Made by a program: the position numbers and the translations under genes | Source of the DNA: an uncultured Campylobacter sp. | GTDB taxonomy: Bacteria; Campylobacterota; Campylobacteria; Campylobacterales; Campylobacteraceae | Assembly: GCF_963518785.1 (NCBI RefSeq) | Contig: NZ_CAUQKJ010000003.1 | Location: 62,001-126,000 of the forward strand | Direction: 5' to 3' | Length of the DNA stretch: 64,000 nt | The notes under the pieces: model-generated | Told to the model about the DNA's origin: nothing | What the model saw: the letters and a program-made list of their open reading frames with translations, nothing else | The model's database searches: none | In this document: piece after piece, positions 34,790-43,382 of the stretch | Layout: each line of letters opens with the position of its first letter | Position numbering within the stretch: position 1 is the first letter of the stretch

Positions 34790-36130
34790 ATGAAACTTTT
34801 CGGGACGGACGGCGTACGAGGCAAAGCGGGAGAATTTCTAACCGCCGAGCTTGCGATGCGCGTAGCGATGGCAGCGGGAATTTATTTTAGGAAAAATTCC
34901 GTTACGAATATGATTCTAGTCGGCAAAGATACCCGCAGAAGCGGCTATATGATAGAAACCGCGATCGTAGCAGGCCTTACCTCGGTGGGCTACAACGTCC
35001 GTCAGATCGGACCGATGCCTACTCCTGCGATTGCCTTTCTTACGGAGGATATGCGCTGCGACGCGGGCATCATGATAAGCGCGAGCCACAATCCATACTA
35101 CGACAACGGCATTAAATTTTTCAACAGCGAAGGCTTTAAACTCGACGAAAAAGAGGAAGCGCAGATCGAAAAAATTTATTTCAGTGACGATCTAATCGCC
35201 GAGGCGCGCACCAAAATGATGCAAATCGGCGCCGCAAAGCGCGTGGACGACGTCATCGGCAGATACATTGTGCATATTAAAAATTCCTTCCCGAAGCAAA
35301 AGACGCTGCACGGGCTTCGCGTGGTGCTTGATTGCGCAAACGGAGCAAGCTACAAGGTCGCACCTACCGTATTTAACGAGCTGGGAGCCGAAACTATCGT
35401 CATCGGCGACGAACCTAACGGCAAAAATATTAATGATGCTTGCGGCGCACTAAGCCCGCAAAATTTAGCCTCGGAGGTCAAAAGATTACGCGCCGATGTC
35501 GGCTTTGCTTTCGACGGGGATGCCGATAGACTCGTAGTCGTAGACGAAAACGGCGAGATCATCCACGGAGACGCGCTACTTGGAATTTTAGCGGTATATT
35601 TGAAAGGAAAAAAGCGCCTCGCAGGCGATCAGATGATTGCAACGGTGATGAGTAACTCCGCGCTGGAGGATTTTTTAGCCAAACACGGCATCGCGCTTCA
35701 TCGCTGCAATGTAGGCGATAAATTTGTACTTGAGACGATGCACGAACTAGGCGCAAATTTCGGCGGCGAGCAGAGCGGGCATGTGATCTTTGGCGATTAC
35801 GCCAAAACGGGCGACGGCATCGCAAGCGCGCTGCAATTCGCCGCCTGCATGCTGGATATGAAAAAGAAGGCAAGCGAATTTTCGGGGATGATTAAGCCTT
35901 ATCCACAAATTTTAAAGAATTTGAAAATTTCGGATAAAAAGCCGCTTGAAAAATTAAAAGGGCTAAAGGAGCTTGAAGCAAGCCTCAAAGCGGACAAAAT
36001 CCGCTCGCTCTTTCGCTACTCCGGCACCGAGAACGTTATCCGCCTCTTAATCGAGGGCAAAAACGAAAAACTGCTGCAAAAGCGAATGGATGAAGTGGAA
36101 AAATTTTTCATCAAAGCCCTAAATGAATAG
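34790..36130 (+). CDS. glmM: Phosphoglucosamine mutase
   Basis: 446 residues, the usual length. Converts glucosamine-6-phosphate to glucosamine-1-phosphate for UDP-GlcNAc, the precursor of peptidoglycan and lipid A. The active-site phosphoserine is Ser99 in MISASHNPYYDNGIK; the metal loop DGDADR and the sugar loop GGEQSGHVIF are intact, as is the C-terminal phosphate loop RYSGTENVIR. The ATG at 34790 follows AAGGA at a good distance; a TTG two codons earlier was rejected. It is followed by lspA 98 bp downstream. Confidence 0.96.
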   Translation: MKLFGTDGVRGKAGEFLTAELAMRVAMAAGIYFRKNSVTNMILVGKDTRRSGYMIETAIVAGLTSVGYNVRQIGPMPTPAIAFLTEDMRCDAGIMISASHNPYYDNGIKFFNSEGFKLDEKEEAQIEKIYFSDDLIAEARTKMMQIGAAKRVDDVIGRYIVHIKNSFPKQKTLHGLRVVLDCANGASYKVAPTVFNELGAETIVIGDEPNGKNINDACGALSPQNLASEVKRLRADVGFAFDGDADRLVVVDENGEIIHGDALLGILAVYLKGKKRLAGDQMIATVMSNSALEDFLAKHGIALHRCNVGDKFVLETMHELGANFGGEQSGHVIFGDYAKTGDGIASALQFAACMLDMKKKASEFSGMIKPYPQILKNLKISDKKPLEKLKGLKELEASLKADKIRSLFRYSGTENVIRLLIEGKNEKLLQKRMDEVEKFFIKALNE

Positions 36131-36228
36131 CGATTTTATAAAATTTTACGGCGCGGCAAGCTACCAGCTCCACACAAAAAGCGCGGGCAAAAAACGCAAG
36201 CTTTATATATTTAAATTTGGATTGCAAG

Positions 36229-36690
36229 ATGGCTAAGACCTGTATTAAATTTATCCTGCTTTTCATGGCAATCTTTGCGATCGATCAAGCGATCAAGCTC
36301 GCATTTTTAAACGGCTTTTCGTGGCAGGGGGAGTTTTTTTCGCTAGAGCTTACGCTTAACCGCGGCGTTGCGTTTTCGATGTTTGCGTTTTTGGGCGAAA
36401 ATTTAAAATTTATCCAGATCGTGCTGATCTCAGCGCTTGCAGCGTATGTATTTTATCATAAAAAGCTCTTTTGCGAGCACTGGATGCCATTTGCGCTAAT
36501 GCTCGCAGGAGGGTGTTCAAACCTGCTTGATCGCTTCATTCGCGGCGGCGTCGTGGATTACGTCGCGTGGCATAAGTGGTTTGAGTTTGCGGTGTTTAAT
36601 TTCGCCGACGTGATGATCGATCTAGCCGTGGTAATTTTTATTTTTCAGGGCTTACGCACCGCAAAAAAGGAGAAAAATGAAGAGAAATAA
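36229..36690 (+). CDS. lspA: Lipoprotein signal peptidase (SPase II)
   Basis: 153 residues with four membrane helices. The catalytic Asp pair is visible: NLLDRFIRGGVVDYV and NFADVMIDLAVV. ALNRGVAF-type motif appears as TLNRGVAFSMF. Removes signal peptides from the prolipoproteins, several of which are encoded in this window. Start at ATG 36229 (MAKTCIKFILL) rather than the TTG four codons upstream. The last 14 bases overlap the next gene, so they are coupled. Confidence 0.94.
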   Translation: MAKTCIKFILLFMAIFAIDQAIKLAFLNGFSWQGEFFSLELTLNRGVAFSMFAFLGENLKFIQIVLISALAAYVFYHKKLFCEHWMPFALMLAGGCSNLLDRFIRGGVVDYVAWHKWFEFAVFNFADVMIDLAVVIFIFQGLRTAKKEKNEEK

Positions 36691-37069
36691 TTACATCGCT
36701 TACGCGCTTTGGTTTTTAGGTGCGTTTTCGTGGATCGCAGCTATGCCTATCGGTGGCGGACTGCATAGAATTTACTGCGGCAAATTTATCAGCGGATTTG
36801 CTCAAATCGCGCTATTTTGGCTAGGGAGCTTTACACTATGGTTTTTAGTGGGCTTTTTGTTTTGGGCGATTTGGGGAATTTGGATTTTGCTAGATATATT
36901 TTTCGTAGGAATTTGGGTGGAAGATTTAAATGCTTTTGCAAGCGAGACGGAGGAGGACGACTACGAAGGACGTCTAAAAAAAGTCGATGCGCTCTTTGAG
37001 CTGTATCAAAAAGGCGCGATTTCCAAAGAAGAATTCGAGGCGCGAAAAGAAATTTTAATGAGAGATTAA
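36677..37069 (+). CDS. Small membrane protein: TM2-like with C-terminal SHOCT-like helix
   Basis: 130 residues. Two membrane helices with a TM2-like start (GGGLHRIYCGKFISGFAQIALF and LWILLDIFFVGIWVEDLN in shorter pieces) are followed by an acidic linker and a SHOCT-type C-terminus KKVDALFELYQKGAISKEEFE, a short helical hairpin found at the end of many membrane proteins. Function unknown. Overlaps lspA by 14 bases and is followed 9 bases later by hemJ, so lspA, this gene and hemJ form one operon. AAAAAGGAGAAAA is its ribosome binding site. Confidence 0.75.
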   Translation: MKRNNYIAYALWFLGAFSWIAAMPIGGGLHRIYCGKFISGFAQIALFWLGSFTLWFLVGFLFWAIWGIWILLDIFFVGIWVEDLNAFASETEEDDYEGRLKKVDALFELYQKGAISKEEFEARKEILMRD

Positions 37070-37078
37070 GGAGAAAAA

Positions 37079-37519
37079 ATGAGTTACTATTGGTTTAAAT
37101 TTGTCCATTTTGCGGGCTTTATTTCATGGATGGCGATGCTATTTTATATGCCGCGTCTGTATGTTTATCACGCTGAAAATTTAGACAAACCGGATTTCGT
37201 AAAGGTCGTTAAAAAGATGGAGCGGATGCTGTATCACGCGATCGGCTGGATAGCGATGGCGGTGACGGTTTTTAGCGGCGTGATGCTTATTGTTTTAAAT
37301 CCGGGGCTTATGAAAATGGGGTATTTTCATATAAAATTACTAGCCGGAGTTTTGTTAATCTGTTATCATTTGTGGCTGTATTATTATATGTATAAATTTG
37401 AAAAAAACGAGTGTCACAGGAGCGGAAAATACTTCCGTGCGATCAACGAAGGCCCTACGATCATAATGTTTATAATACTTTATGCGATGCTAATAATGCC
37501 GAATTTACCGAGCAACTAG
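37079..37519 (+). CDS. hemJ: Protoporphyrinogen IX oxidase HemJ
   Basis: 146 residues, four membrane helices, the length and sequence of HemJ/UPF0093. The conserved His/Trp in WFKFVHFAGFISWMAMLFYMPRL (in pieces) and the Lys-containing YFHIKLLAGVLLICYHLWL helix are diagnostic; the His residues bind haem. Oxidises protoporphyrinogen to protoporphyrin in haem synthesis at the inner membrane, and is the usual enzyme for this step in Campylobacterota. Third gene of the lspA operon; AAGGAGAAAAA before ATG. Confidence 0.9.
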   Translation: MSYYWFKFVHFAGFISWMAMLFYMPRLYVYHAENLDKPDFVKVVKKMERMLYHAIGWIAMAVTVFSGVMLIVLNPGLMKMGYFHIKLLAGVLLICYHLWLYYYMYKFEKNECHRSGKYFRAINEGPTIIMFIILYAMLIMPNLPSN

Positions 37520-37583
37520 CCCGTTTTGATAAAAATTTAATTAAAATTTGCATAAAATTAGAGCAAAATTTTAAAGGAAGCAT

Positions 37584-38747
37584 GTGCAACATATCATTAA
37601 GAAAATTTTATCAAGTGAAAGTAGTGCCGGCGTTATATTACTTCTATCCGCGGTTTTTGCGATCATAGCTCAAAACGTAGAATTTTTATCAAAGTATTAC
37701 GAAGCGTTTTTGCATTTGAGTTTTACCATAGGCGTGGGTTCTGCGAAACTTGACGAATCAATGCATTTTTTGGTAAACGACGTACTCATGGCGATATTTT
37801 TCTTTGCCATCGGACTTGAGCTCAAGCGCGAAAAGATCGAAGGGCAGCTGCGCCATTTTTCTCAAATTCTACTTCCTAGCTTCGCGGCTTTAGGCGGAGT
37901 AATGATGCCTGCGATAATATTTTCGATCATCAACTGGGGCGATGCCGTCGCGATGAAGGGCTGGGCGATCCCAACGGCGACAGATATAGCCTTTGCTGTA
38001 GGCGTTATGGCACTTTTGGGCAAAAAAATCCCGGCTAGCCTTAAAATTTTTGTCCTAACGCTTGCGATAATGGACGATCTGTGTGCAATTTTAATCATCG
38101 CTTTGTTTTATTCCTCTACCATAAACGCAATCTATCTAGGCGGCGCAGCTGCCTGTGTCGCAATAATGTTAGCGATGAGCAGACTTGGTGTCGATAAAAA
38201 GCTTCCGTTTATCATCGTGGCCGTGGTGCTGTGGGTGATGGTACTAAACTCCGGTATCCACGCGACCATCGCAGGAGTGCTTGCGGGTTTTTGTATCCCG
38301 CTTAAGACCCGCTCGGGTTCTATGCTAAAGGATATGGAGCACGGACTAGCCTACCCCGTAAATTTCTTCATCTTGCCGATCTTTGCCTTTACAAACGCAG
38401 GCGTTTCGCTAGCAGGCATCAGTCCTAGCTTCCTTTTCGGTCCGGTGCCGATGGGTATCATGCTAGGGCTATTTTTCGGTAAACAGATCGGAATTTTTGC
38501 CTTTAGCTGGATTTTAATCAAAGCCAAAATCGCCTACATGCCGGAAAATGCAGGCTGGCCGCAGCTTTACGCAGTAGCAATTATCTGTGGTATCGGCTTT
38601 ACGATGGCGCTTTTCGTCGATGGCCTCGCATACGGCGGCAGCGATATGTATCATTACACAGACAAGCTCGCGGTATTTTTAGGCTCGATAATTTCCGGAG
38701 TAGTGGGATTTTTCGTCGCAAAAGCAGTCGCAGTAAAACAAAGCTAA
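37584..38747 (+). CDS. nhaA: Na+/H+ antiporter NhaA
   Basis: 387 residues with about 12 membrane helices. The paired Asp164-Asp165 in TLAIMDDLCAIL are the ion-binding residues, equivalent to E. coli Asp163/164, and TATDIAFAVGVMALLG is the family hallmark. Electrogenic sodium/proton exchange for pH and salt homeostasis. It starts at GTG with AAAGGAAG upstream; an overlapping ATG two bases earlier is out of frame. Convergent with the isochorismatase-like gene; a hairpin lies between them. Confidence 0.94.
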   Translation: MQHIIKKILSSESSAGVILLLSAVFAIIAQNVEFLSKYYEAFLHLSFTIGVGSAKLDESMHFLVNDVLMAIFFFAIGLELKREKIEGQLRHFSQILLPSFAALGGVMMPAIIFSIINWGDAVAMKGWAIPTATDIAFAVGVMALLGKKIPASLKIFVLTLAIMDDLCAILIIALFYSSTINAIYLGGAAACVAIMLAMSRLGVDKKLPFIIVAVVLWVMVLNSGIHATIAGVLAGFCIPLKTRSGSMLKDMEHGLAYPVNFFILPIFAFTNAGVSLAGISPSFLFGPVPMGIMLGLFFGKQIGIFAFSWILIKAKIAYMPENAGWPQLYAVAIICGIGFTMALFVDGLAYGGSDMYHYTDKLAVFLGSIISGVVGFFVAKAVAVKQS

Positions 38748-38780
38748 ATTCCATAAAAAGATTAAAATTTTAAAATTCTA

Positions 38781-38812
38781 CCGCTCAAAAAATTTCAAAA
38801 TTTTAAGAGCGG
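38781..38812. terminator. Bidirectional hairpin after nhaA
   Basis: CCGCTC (38781-38786) pairs with GAGCGG (38807-38812), and inner AAAATTT / AAATTTT segments extend the stem. It lies between convergent genes. The T runs on both sides are short, so strength is uncertain. Confidence 0.45.
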
Positions 38813-38816
38813 CTCT

Positions 38817-38830
38817 AAATTTTAAAATTT
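38817..38830. repeat. Copy of the 14-bp AT palindrome
   Basis: Exact AAATTTTAAAATTT between nhaA and the isochorismatase-like gene. The same palindrome occurs at 6103-6116, 29630-29643, 51242-51255, 55226-55239, 55442-55455 and 60770-60783, all outside genes apart from two bases of a stop codon at 55226. Purpose unknown. Confidence 0.8.
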
Positions 38831-38877
38831 ATAAGCTAGAAAATTTAGCTTGAAATTCTGTTTAATCTAAGTACAGC

Positions 38878-39405
38878 TTAAATCACCAAAATACCCGCAT
38901 TTTGCATTAAGTTTAGTGCGCATTCATCGTAGTAGCCGCGCTCATGATTCGGCGTGTCATACGTAGCTACCGCATCGCGCGGAACGATGACGTCCTTATC
39001 GGCGCCAGTTTCGTTGAGATAGGTGCGCAGGCTAAGCGCAAACTGTATCACGCAGATATCGGTGCAACAGCCCGTAATCACAAAGCGATCGAAGCCGTCC
39101 AGAATTTTCTTATCCAAATTATGAAAGCCATTCGTGCTGCGCTTAAAAGTGACGTTTTGCTCGCCTACGTAGGGCGCAAGCTCCTCGATCACCTCCGCTT
39201 CGGGCGAGCCAACTAGGCAGTGAACTGGATAGCGCTTCATCTCCAAATCCCGCTCGGCGTGAGCGTCGCAGATGAAATGCACGTTTTTAGCCGCTTCTAT
39301 CTGTTTAAGCACCGCAGGAGCGATCTTTGCTATGCTAGGATCGGCCATCGCGCCGAATTTTACGAAGCCGTTTAGCATATCGATCACAAATACCAAAGTT
39401 TTCAT
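38878..39405 (-). CDS. Isochorismatase-family hydrolase (nicotinamidase-like)
   Basis: 175 residues. The cysteine-hydrolase triad is visible: Asp in FVIDMLNGF, Lys in VTFKRSTNGF and the nucleophile in VITGCCTDICV. Metal-site residues (DAHAERDLEMKRYPVHCLVG) resemble nicotinamidase PncA, so hydrolysis of nicotinamide to nicotinate for NAD salvage is the likely role, but related amidases cannot be excluded. The ATG at 39405 follows AAGGAG at five bases, whereas a TTG just before it has no spacing. Its start overlaps the stop of the nitrilase-family gene by one base. Confidence 0.82.
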   Translation of the reverse strand: MKTLVFVIDMLNGFVKFGAMADPSIAKIAPAVLKQIEAAKNVHFICDAHAERDLEMKRYPVHCLVGSPEAEVIEELAPYVGEQNVTFKRSTNGFHNLDKKILDGFDRFVITGCCTDICVIQFALSLRTYLNETGADKDVIVPRDAVATYDTPNHERGYYDECALNLMQNAGILVI

Positions 39406-40211
39406 CAAAACTCCTTATAAATTTCAGGTTTCATATCTTTTAAAATATCTATTTTAGCGCGAAATTTTAAAATTTCATCTAAATTCGCCCGAGCAATCTT
39501 CACAGCCTCTTTTTTGCCTAGGCGTGCAATGATCTCGCCGCCAGGACCGATTAACATCGAATTTCCACCGAAACTCTCGCCCTGCCCCGTATCGCCGCAG
39601 CCGTTTACCGCGCAGATAAAAATTTGATTTTCGATCGCGCGGGCTCTCGCAAGCGTGATAAAATGCTCTATGCGGCTTTGTGCAAACTGTGCGATTACAA
39701 AAACTATCTGCGCGCCGCGAAGCGCCAAGGCGCGAAAAATTTCGCAAAAGCGCAGATCATAACAGACCGCGACGCCGATTTTAACCGCGCGATTTTTAAA
39801 TTTTATCTCGCAAATTCCTAACCTATCACCGCCGCTTACGATCTCATTTTCGCGAGCAAGCGAGAAAGCGTGGATCTTGTCGTAGCGTAAAATTTCGGCT
39901 CCGTTTTGATAGACGAAAGCAGAATTATAAATTTTATCTCGCTCGGAGTTTATCGATCCGCCTATTAAAACAGCACCGCAGTTTTGCGAAATTCCGCTTA
40001 AAAATCCCTTCGTTCGCGCAGCTCCCGCGTCGGCTAAGCGCTTGAAATTTTGTACGCAAAAGCCCGTGTTAAAGGCCTCGGGCAGCACCAATACGTCCGC
40101 GCCGCGTTTTAACGCGCGATCGATCAGCTCGCGCGCTCGGATAAAATTTTGCTCGCAATCTACGGAATTTTGAGCCATTTTCACGTCCATTTGCAAAATA
40201 GCGATTTTCAT
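39405..40211 (-). CDS. Carbon-nitrogen hydrolase (nitrilase superfamily)
   Basis: 268 residues. The catalytic Glu45 (VLPEAF), Lys112 (RYDKIHAF) and nucleophile Cys150 (GVAVCYDLRF) are all present. Closest in style to the omega-amidase/YafV and related amidases of bacteria, which cleave deaminated glutamine or methionine products, but the substrate cannot be settled from sequence. Placed between ruvC and the nicotinamidase-like gene; tight spacing (7 bp after ruvC, one-base overlap downstream) indicates one operon. Confidence 0.82.
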   Translation of the reverse strand: MKIAILQMDVKMAQNSVDCEQNFIRARELIDRALKRGADVLVLPEAFNTGFCVQNFKRLADAGAARTKGFLSGISQNCGAVLIGGSINSERDKIYNSAFVYQNGAEILRYDKIHAFSLARENEIVSGGDRLGICEIKFKNRAVKIGVAVCYDLRFCEIFRALALRGAQIVFVIAQFAQSRIEHFITLARARAIENQIFICAVNGCGDTGQGESFGGNSMLIGPGGEIIARLGKKEAVKIARANLDEILKFRAKIDILKDMKPEIYKEF

Positions 40212-40218
40212 AAACCTC

Positions 40219-40698
40219 CTATTTAGGCGCTAAGCGCATAACATTTGCATGCGTAAGCGCGATAGCTATGGCATCGGTGATGTCAAGCGGCTTAATCTCC
40301 TTATTAATCCCCAAGATCCGCTTCACCATGAACGCAACCTGCTCCTTCGCCGCCTTTGCCTTTCCGGTGACCGATTTTTTTATCTGAAGCGGCGTGTATT
40401 CGGTAAAATTACCAAAAATTTGTAAAATTTTAAGGGCTAGCGCGCCGCGAAACTGAGCAAGCTTCAAAACAGACTGCGGATTATAGGCGTAAAACATCGA
40501 TTCTATCGCGACCTCATCAATCTTATGAGCGCTAAAAATTTGATCGATCGCCTCGCTCATCTGCGTCATTTGAAATTGCACGTTTTCGGCCTTCATTTTC
40601 ACTAATCCCGCCTCTACGAGAGTGATTTTATTCACATCTTTTTCCAAAATCGCATAGCCTAAATTTCTAGTTCCCGGATCGATTCCTAAAATTTTCAT
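40219..40698 (-). CDS. ruvC: Holliday junction endonuclease RuvC
   Basis: 159 residues. Catalytic acids are present: Asp7 (ILGIDPGT), Glu in EVAIESMFYAYN and the C-terminal pair in LDITDAIAIALTH. Cuts Holliday junctions with RuvAB. The start at 40698 is supported by AAAGG five bases ahead; a GTG two codons upstream would sit in the ribosome binding site. Divergent from dnaA across the likely origin half. Confidence 0.94.
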   Translation of the reverse strand: MKILGIDPGTRNLGYAILEKDVNKITLVEAGLVKMKAENVQFQMTQMSEAIDQIFSAHKIDEVAIESMFYAYNPQSVLKLAQFRGALALKILQIFGNFTEYTPLQIKKSVTGKAKAAKEQVAFMVKRILGINKEIKPLDITDAIAIALTHANVMRLAPK

Positions 40699-40713
40699 AT
40701 CCACCTTTCACAC

Positions 40714-40742
40714 TTATTCACAGTTTAATCACCGGTGAATAA
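40714..40742. other. oriC part 1: facing DnaA boxes between ruvC and dnaA
   Basis: TTATTCACA (40714-40722, plus strand) and TTATTCACC read on the minus strand (40734-40742) face each other. Their form fits the TTATTCAC core known for Campylobacterota DnaA. They lie in the 110-bp ruvC-dnaA gap. Part of the replication origin, with possible autoregulation of dnaA. Confidence 0.75.
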
Positions 40743-40808
40743 ACTTAAATTTACCGCAAATTTAGCGAAATTTAGCTAAAATCTTAATCTAATTTGTAAG
40801 GGAATTTT

Positions 40809-42137
40809 ATGGTGACGTCGCAAGCACAAGAAATTTTATCGAATTTAGAGAAGGAAATTTTACCTACCGAATACTCTAGATACATTAAAAATTTGAAATT
40901 TAACGATAAAAACTCGACCCCGGAATTTTTCATTTATAACGCAACTAACGAGTTTATAGCCAAATATGCCCAGACAAAATACGGCACTAAGATAAAAGAG
41001 CTTATCAAAAAACAGTTCGGGCTTAATGACGTAATCGTCAAAATCACCTCAAAAGCTAAAATTTCGCCGAAAGAAAAGGTAAAAATCATCTCGGAAAAGC
41101 CAAAGAGCACGATTCTAAGCGAAAATTATAATTTTGAAAATTTTATCATCGGCGATTCAAATAAATTTGCCTTCGAGTGTTCGGTATCCGTCGCAAAAGA
41201 GCCCGGAATTCGCTTTAATCCGCTCTTTATCTACGGACCTAGTGGGCTAGGAAAAACTCACCTGCTTCAATCGATCGGAAATTACTGCATCAAAAAGGGA
41301 AAAACCGTCATTTGCGTCACCAGCGAGCAGTTCGCTAATGATTTCGTCTTTAACCTTAAAAACAACTCGATCGATAAATTTAAACAAAAATACCGCAACT
41401 GCGACGTTTTGCTCATCGACGACATTCAGTTTTTAATTGGACGCGATAAAGCTCAAGAGGAGCTTTTTTATACGTTTAACGAGCTGAAAGACAAAAACTG
41501 CCAAATCGTGCTAACCAACGACCTACCGCCAAAATTTCTAAAAGGCTTTGAAAGTCGTCTTACAACGCGATTTGAAAGCGGCATAATAGCAAACATAACC
41601 CCGCCGGATCTAGAAACTAAAATTGCTATTATCAATAAAAAGAGTGAAGAAAATCGCGTTAGAATTCCACACGACGTCGTAGAATACATCGCCGCAAATA
41701 TGGGTGACAATATCCGTGAGATCGAAGGCGCAATAAATAAACTAAACGCCTATTCCTCAATACTTCGCACAAAGATCACGTTAGAATTTACCAAAAGTAC
41801 GCTTCAAGATCAGATCCATCAAAAATATTCAAGCGTGAGTCTCGAACACGTCATAGAGGTGATTTCAAAAGAACTGAACGTAAAACCTAGCGAGCTAAAA
41901 AGCAAAACGCGAGCTAAAAACGTCGTCGAAGCGCGCCAAATTTGCATATATCTAACCAAACAGTTAACTCAAAACTCAATGCCTAAAATCGCCGCATTTT
42001 TTAATCTAAAAGATCACAGCGCCATCAGCAAAAATATCAAAAAAATCAACGAACTCATTCAAACCGACGAGATGTTAAAAATAAAGATCGAAGAACTAAA
42101 AAACAAAATAACCAAAAAGGATAAGAATGAAATTTAA
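40809..42137 (+). CDS. dnaA: Replication initiator DnaA
   Basis: 442 residues. N-terminal DnaB/HobA-interaction domain, AAA+ core with Walker A GPSGLGKTH and Walker B LLIDDIQF, sensor regions, and the C-terminal domain IV with the DnaA-box-binding signature FFNLKDHSAISKNIKKI. Binds DnaA boxes and opens the origin. It is flanked by boxes on both sides, as in the bipartite origin of Helicobacter pylori. AAGGG lies eight bases before the ATG. Followed by dnaN 156 bp downstream. Confidence 0.97.
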   Translation: MVTSQAQEILSNLEKEILPTEYSRYIKNLKFNDKNSTPEFFIYNATNEFIAKYAQTKYGTKIKELIKKQFGLNDVIVKITSKAKISPKEKVKIISEKPKSTILSENYNFENFIIGDSNKFAFECSVSVAKEPGIRFNPLFIYGPSGLGKTHLLQSIGNYCIKKGKTVICVTSEQFANDFVFNLKNNSIDKFKQKYRNCDVLLIDDIQFLIGRDKAQEELFYTFNELKDKNCQIVLTNDLPPKFLKGFESRLTTRFESGIIANITPPDLETKIAIINKKSEENRVRIPHDVVEYIAANMGDNIREIEGAINKLNAYSSILRTKITLEFTKSTLQDQIHQKYSSVSLEHVIEVISKELNVKPSELKSKTRAKNVVEARQICIYLTKQLTQNSMPKIAAFFNLKDHSAISKNIKKINELIQTDEMLKIKIEELKNKITKKDKNEI

Positions 42138-42161
42138 ACTTTATGAAAATAAAGCAAAAAA

Positions 42162-42243
42162 GGTGAATGAAAGTGAATAAAACAAGGTTACCTACTCACT
42201 GGATAAACTACCTAAAGATAAGCTTTAGGATAAGTTTTTCACA
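42162..42243. other. oriC part 2: DnaA boxes and AT-rich stretch between dnaA and dnaN
   Basis: On the minus strand: TCATTCACC (42162-42170) and TTATTCACT (42172-42180), one base apart. On the plus strand: a box-like TTTTTCACA (42235-42243). Between them lies AAAGATAAGCTTTAGGATAAG, an imperfect direct and inverted arrangement. With the ruvC-side boxes this makes a bipartite origin flanking dnaA. Strand opening is most likely here, by analogy with H. pylori. Confidence 0.7.
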
Positions 42244-42293
42244 AAAACTACTTGCCAACTACTACAACGATAAAAATTTAAAAGGATAAAAAT

Positions 42294-43373
42294 ATGAAAG
42301 TGTTAATCACTAAAAAGCTTTTAGAAGAGATAGTTTCAAATACTAGCTCCTATCTTGATAAAAAAGATCTAAGCTCGATAACTTCGCATCTTTTAATGAG
42401 TGCAAAAGATGGAATTTTTAGTATAAAAGCTACCGATCATGAAATAGGCCTTAGCTATAATATTCAGAACGTCGCTATAGAAACAGAAGGCGAAGCCACT
42501 GCAAATGGAGGCAAGCTCCTTAGCGTTATTAAAGGTCTAAGCGACGATAGCGTTACTTTAGAAACTGTCAACGGAGCGCTCTTCGTAAAGCAAAAAAAAT
42601 CCAAGTACAAGCTTCCGATGTTTGAGACTAATGATTTCCCAAGTTTCCCTACAATAGATGGTAAAAACAGCTTTGACGTAAACGCTGGAATTTTAGGCAG
42701 AAGCCTTAAAAAAATATATCCGTCGATAGACACCAACAATCCAAAATATGAGCTTAATGGCGCTTTAATAGACGTAAAAGAGGGTTTTATAAATTTAGTC
42801 GGAACCGATACAAAGCGACTTAGCGTTTATAAGCTAATCACTCAATCAAAAGCGGGCGAGCTAGATACTAAAATTTTAATCCCTAAAAAGGCAATAGGTG
42901 AAATTCAAAAGCTATTTTCGGACAAAATTAAAATTTACTACGACGAAAACGTGTTGCTAGCAGTGAGCGAGAATTTTGAGTTTTTTACAAAGCTTATTAA
43001 CGGCAAATTTCCAAACTACGAGCGTGTGATCCCAAGCGATACTGCGTATAAAATTTCAATCCCACGCGATAAGATGGTAAGTGGCGTACGAGCAATAAAC
43101 GCAATGTGCGAGGAGATGAAGGTTACCATTAAAAAGGACGGAATGATTTTTGAGAGCATCAACGAGGATAATTCTGAGGCAAAGACCGAAATTGAAGCGG
43201 CGATCGAGATAAACGGAGAAATAGTTTTTGGCGTAAAAAATCGCTTTTTACTTGATTTTTTAAGTAATATCGAGAGCGAAATTTTTGAGCTTGATTTTAA
43301 TAGCTCCGATACGGCGTTCGTGCTTAGCGCGGATGGCTTAAAAACGGTCGTCATGCCGATAAATAATATTTAA
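42294..43373 (+). CDS. dnaN: DNA polymerase III beta subunit (sliding clamp)
   Basis: 359 residues with the three-domain clamp fold; N-terminal KVLITKKLLEEIVSNTSSYL, middle SIDTNNPKYELNGALIDV, and the C-terminal VVMPINNI with the MP-x-N end that forms part of the hydrophobic pocket. Forms a ring on DNA that tethers polymerase III. AAAAGGATAAAAAT precedes the ATG. Followed by gyrB nine bases later. Confidence 0.97.
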   Translation: MKVLITKKLLEEIVSNTSSYLDKKDLSSITSHLLMSAKDGIFSIKATDHEIGLSYNIQNVAIETEGEATANGGKLLSVIKGLSDDSVTLETVNGALFVKQKKSKYKLPMFETNDFPSFPTIDGKNSFDVNAGILGRSLKKIYPSIDTNNPKYELNGALIDVKEGFINLVGTDTKRLSVYKLITQSKAGELDTKILIPKKAIGEIQKLFSDKIKIYYDENVLLAVSENFEFFTKLINGKFPNYERVIPSDTAYKISIPRDKMVSGVRAINAMCEEMKVTIKKDGMIFESINEDNSEAKTEIEAAIEINGEIVFGVKNRFLLDFLSNIESEIFELDFNSSDTAFVLSADGLKTVVMPINNI

Positions 43374-43382
43374 AGGAAAATT

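Noticed and set aside
37582..37584. ATG as start of nhaA
   Set aside because: It is out of frame; the GTG at 37584 gives the conserved N-terminus and has a good ribosome binding site.
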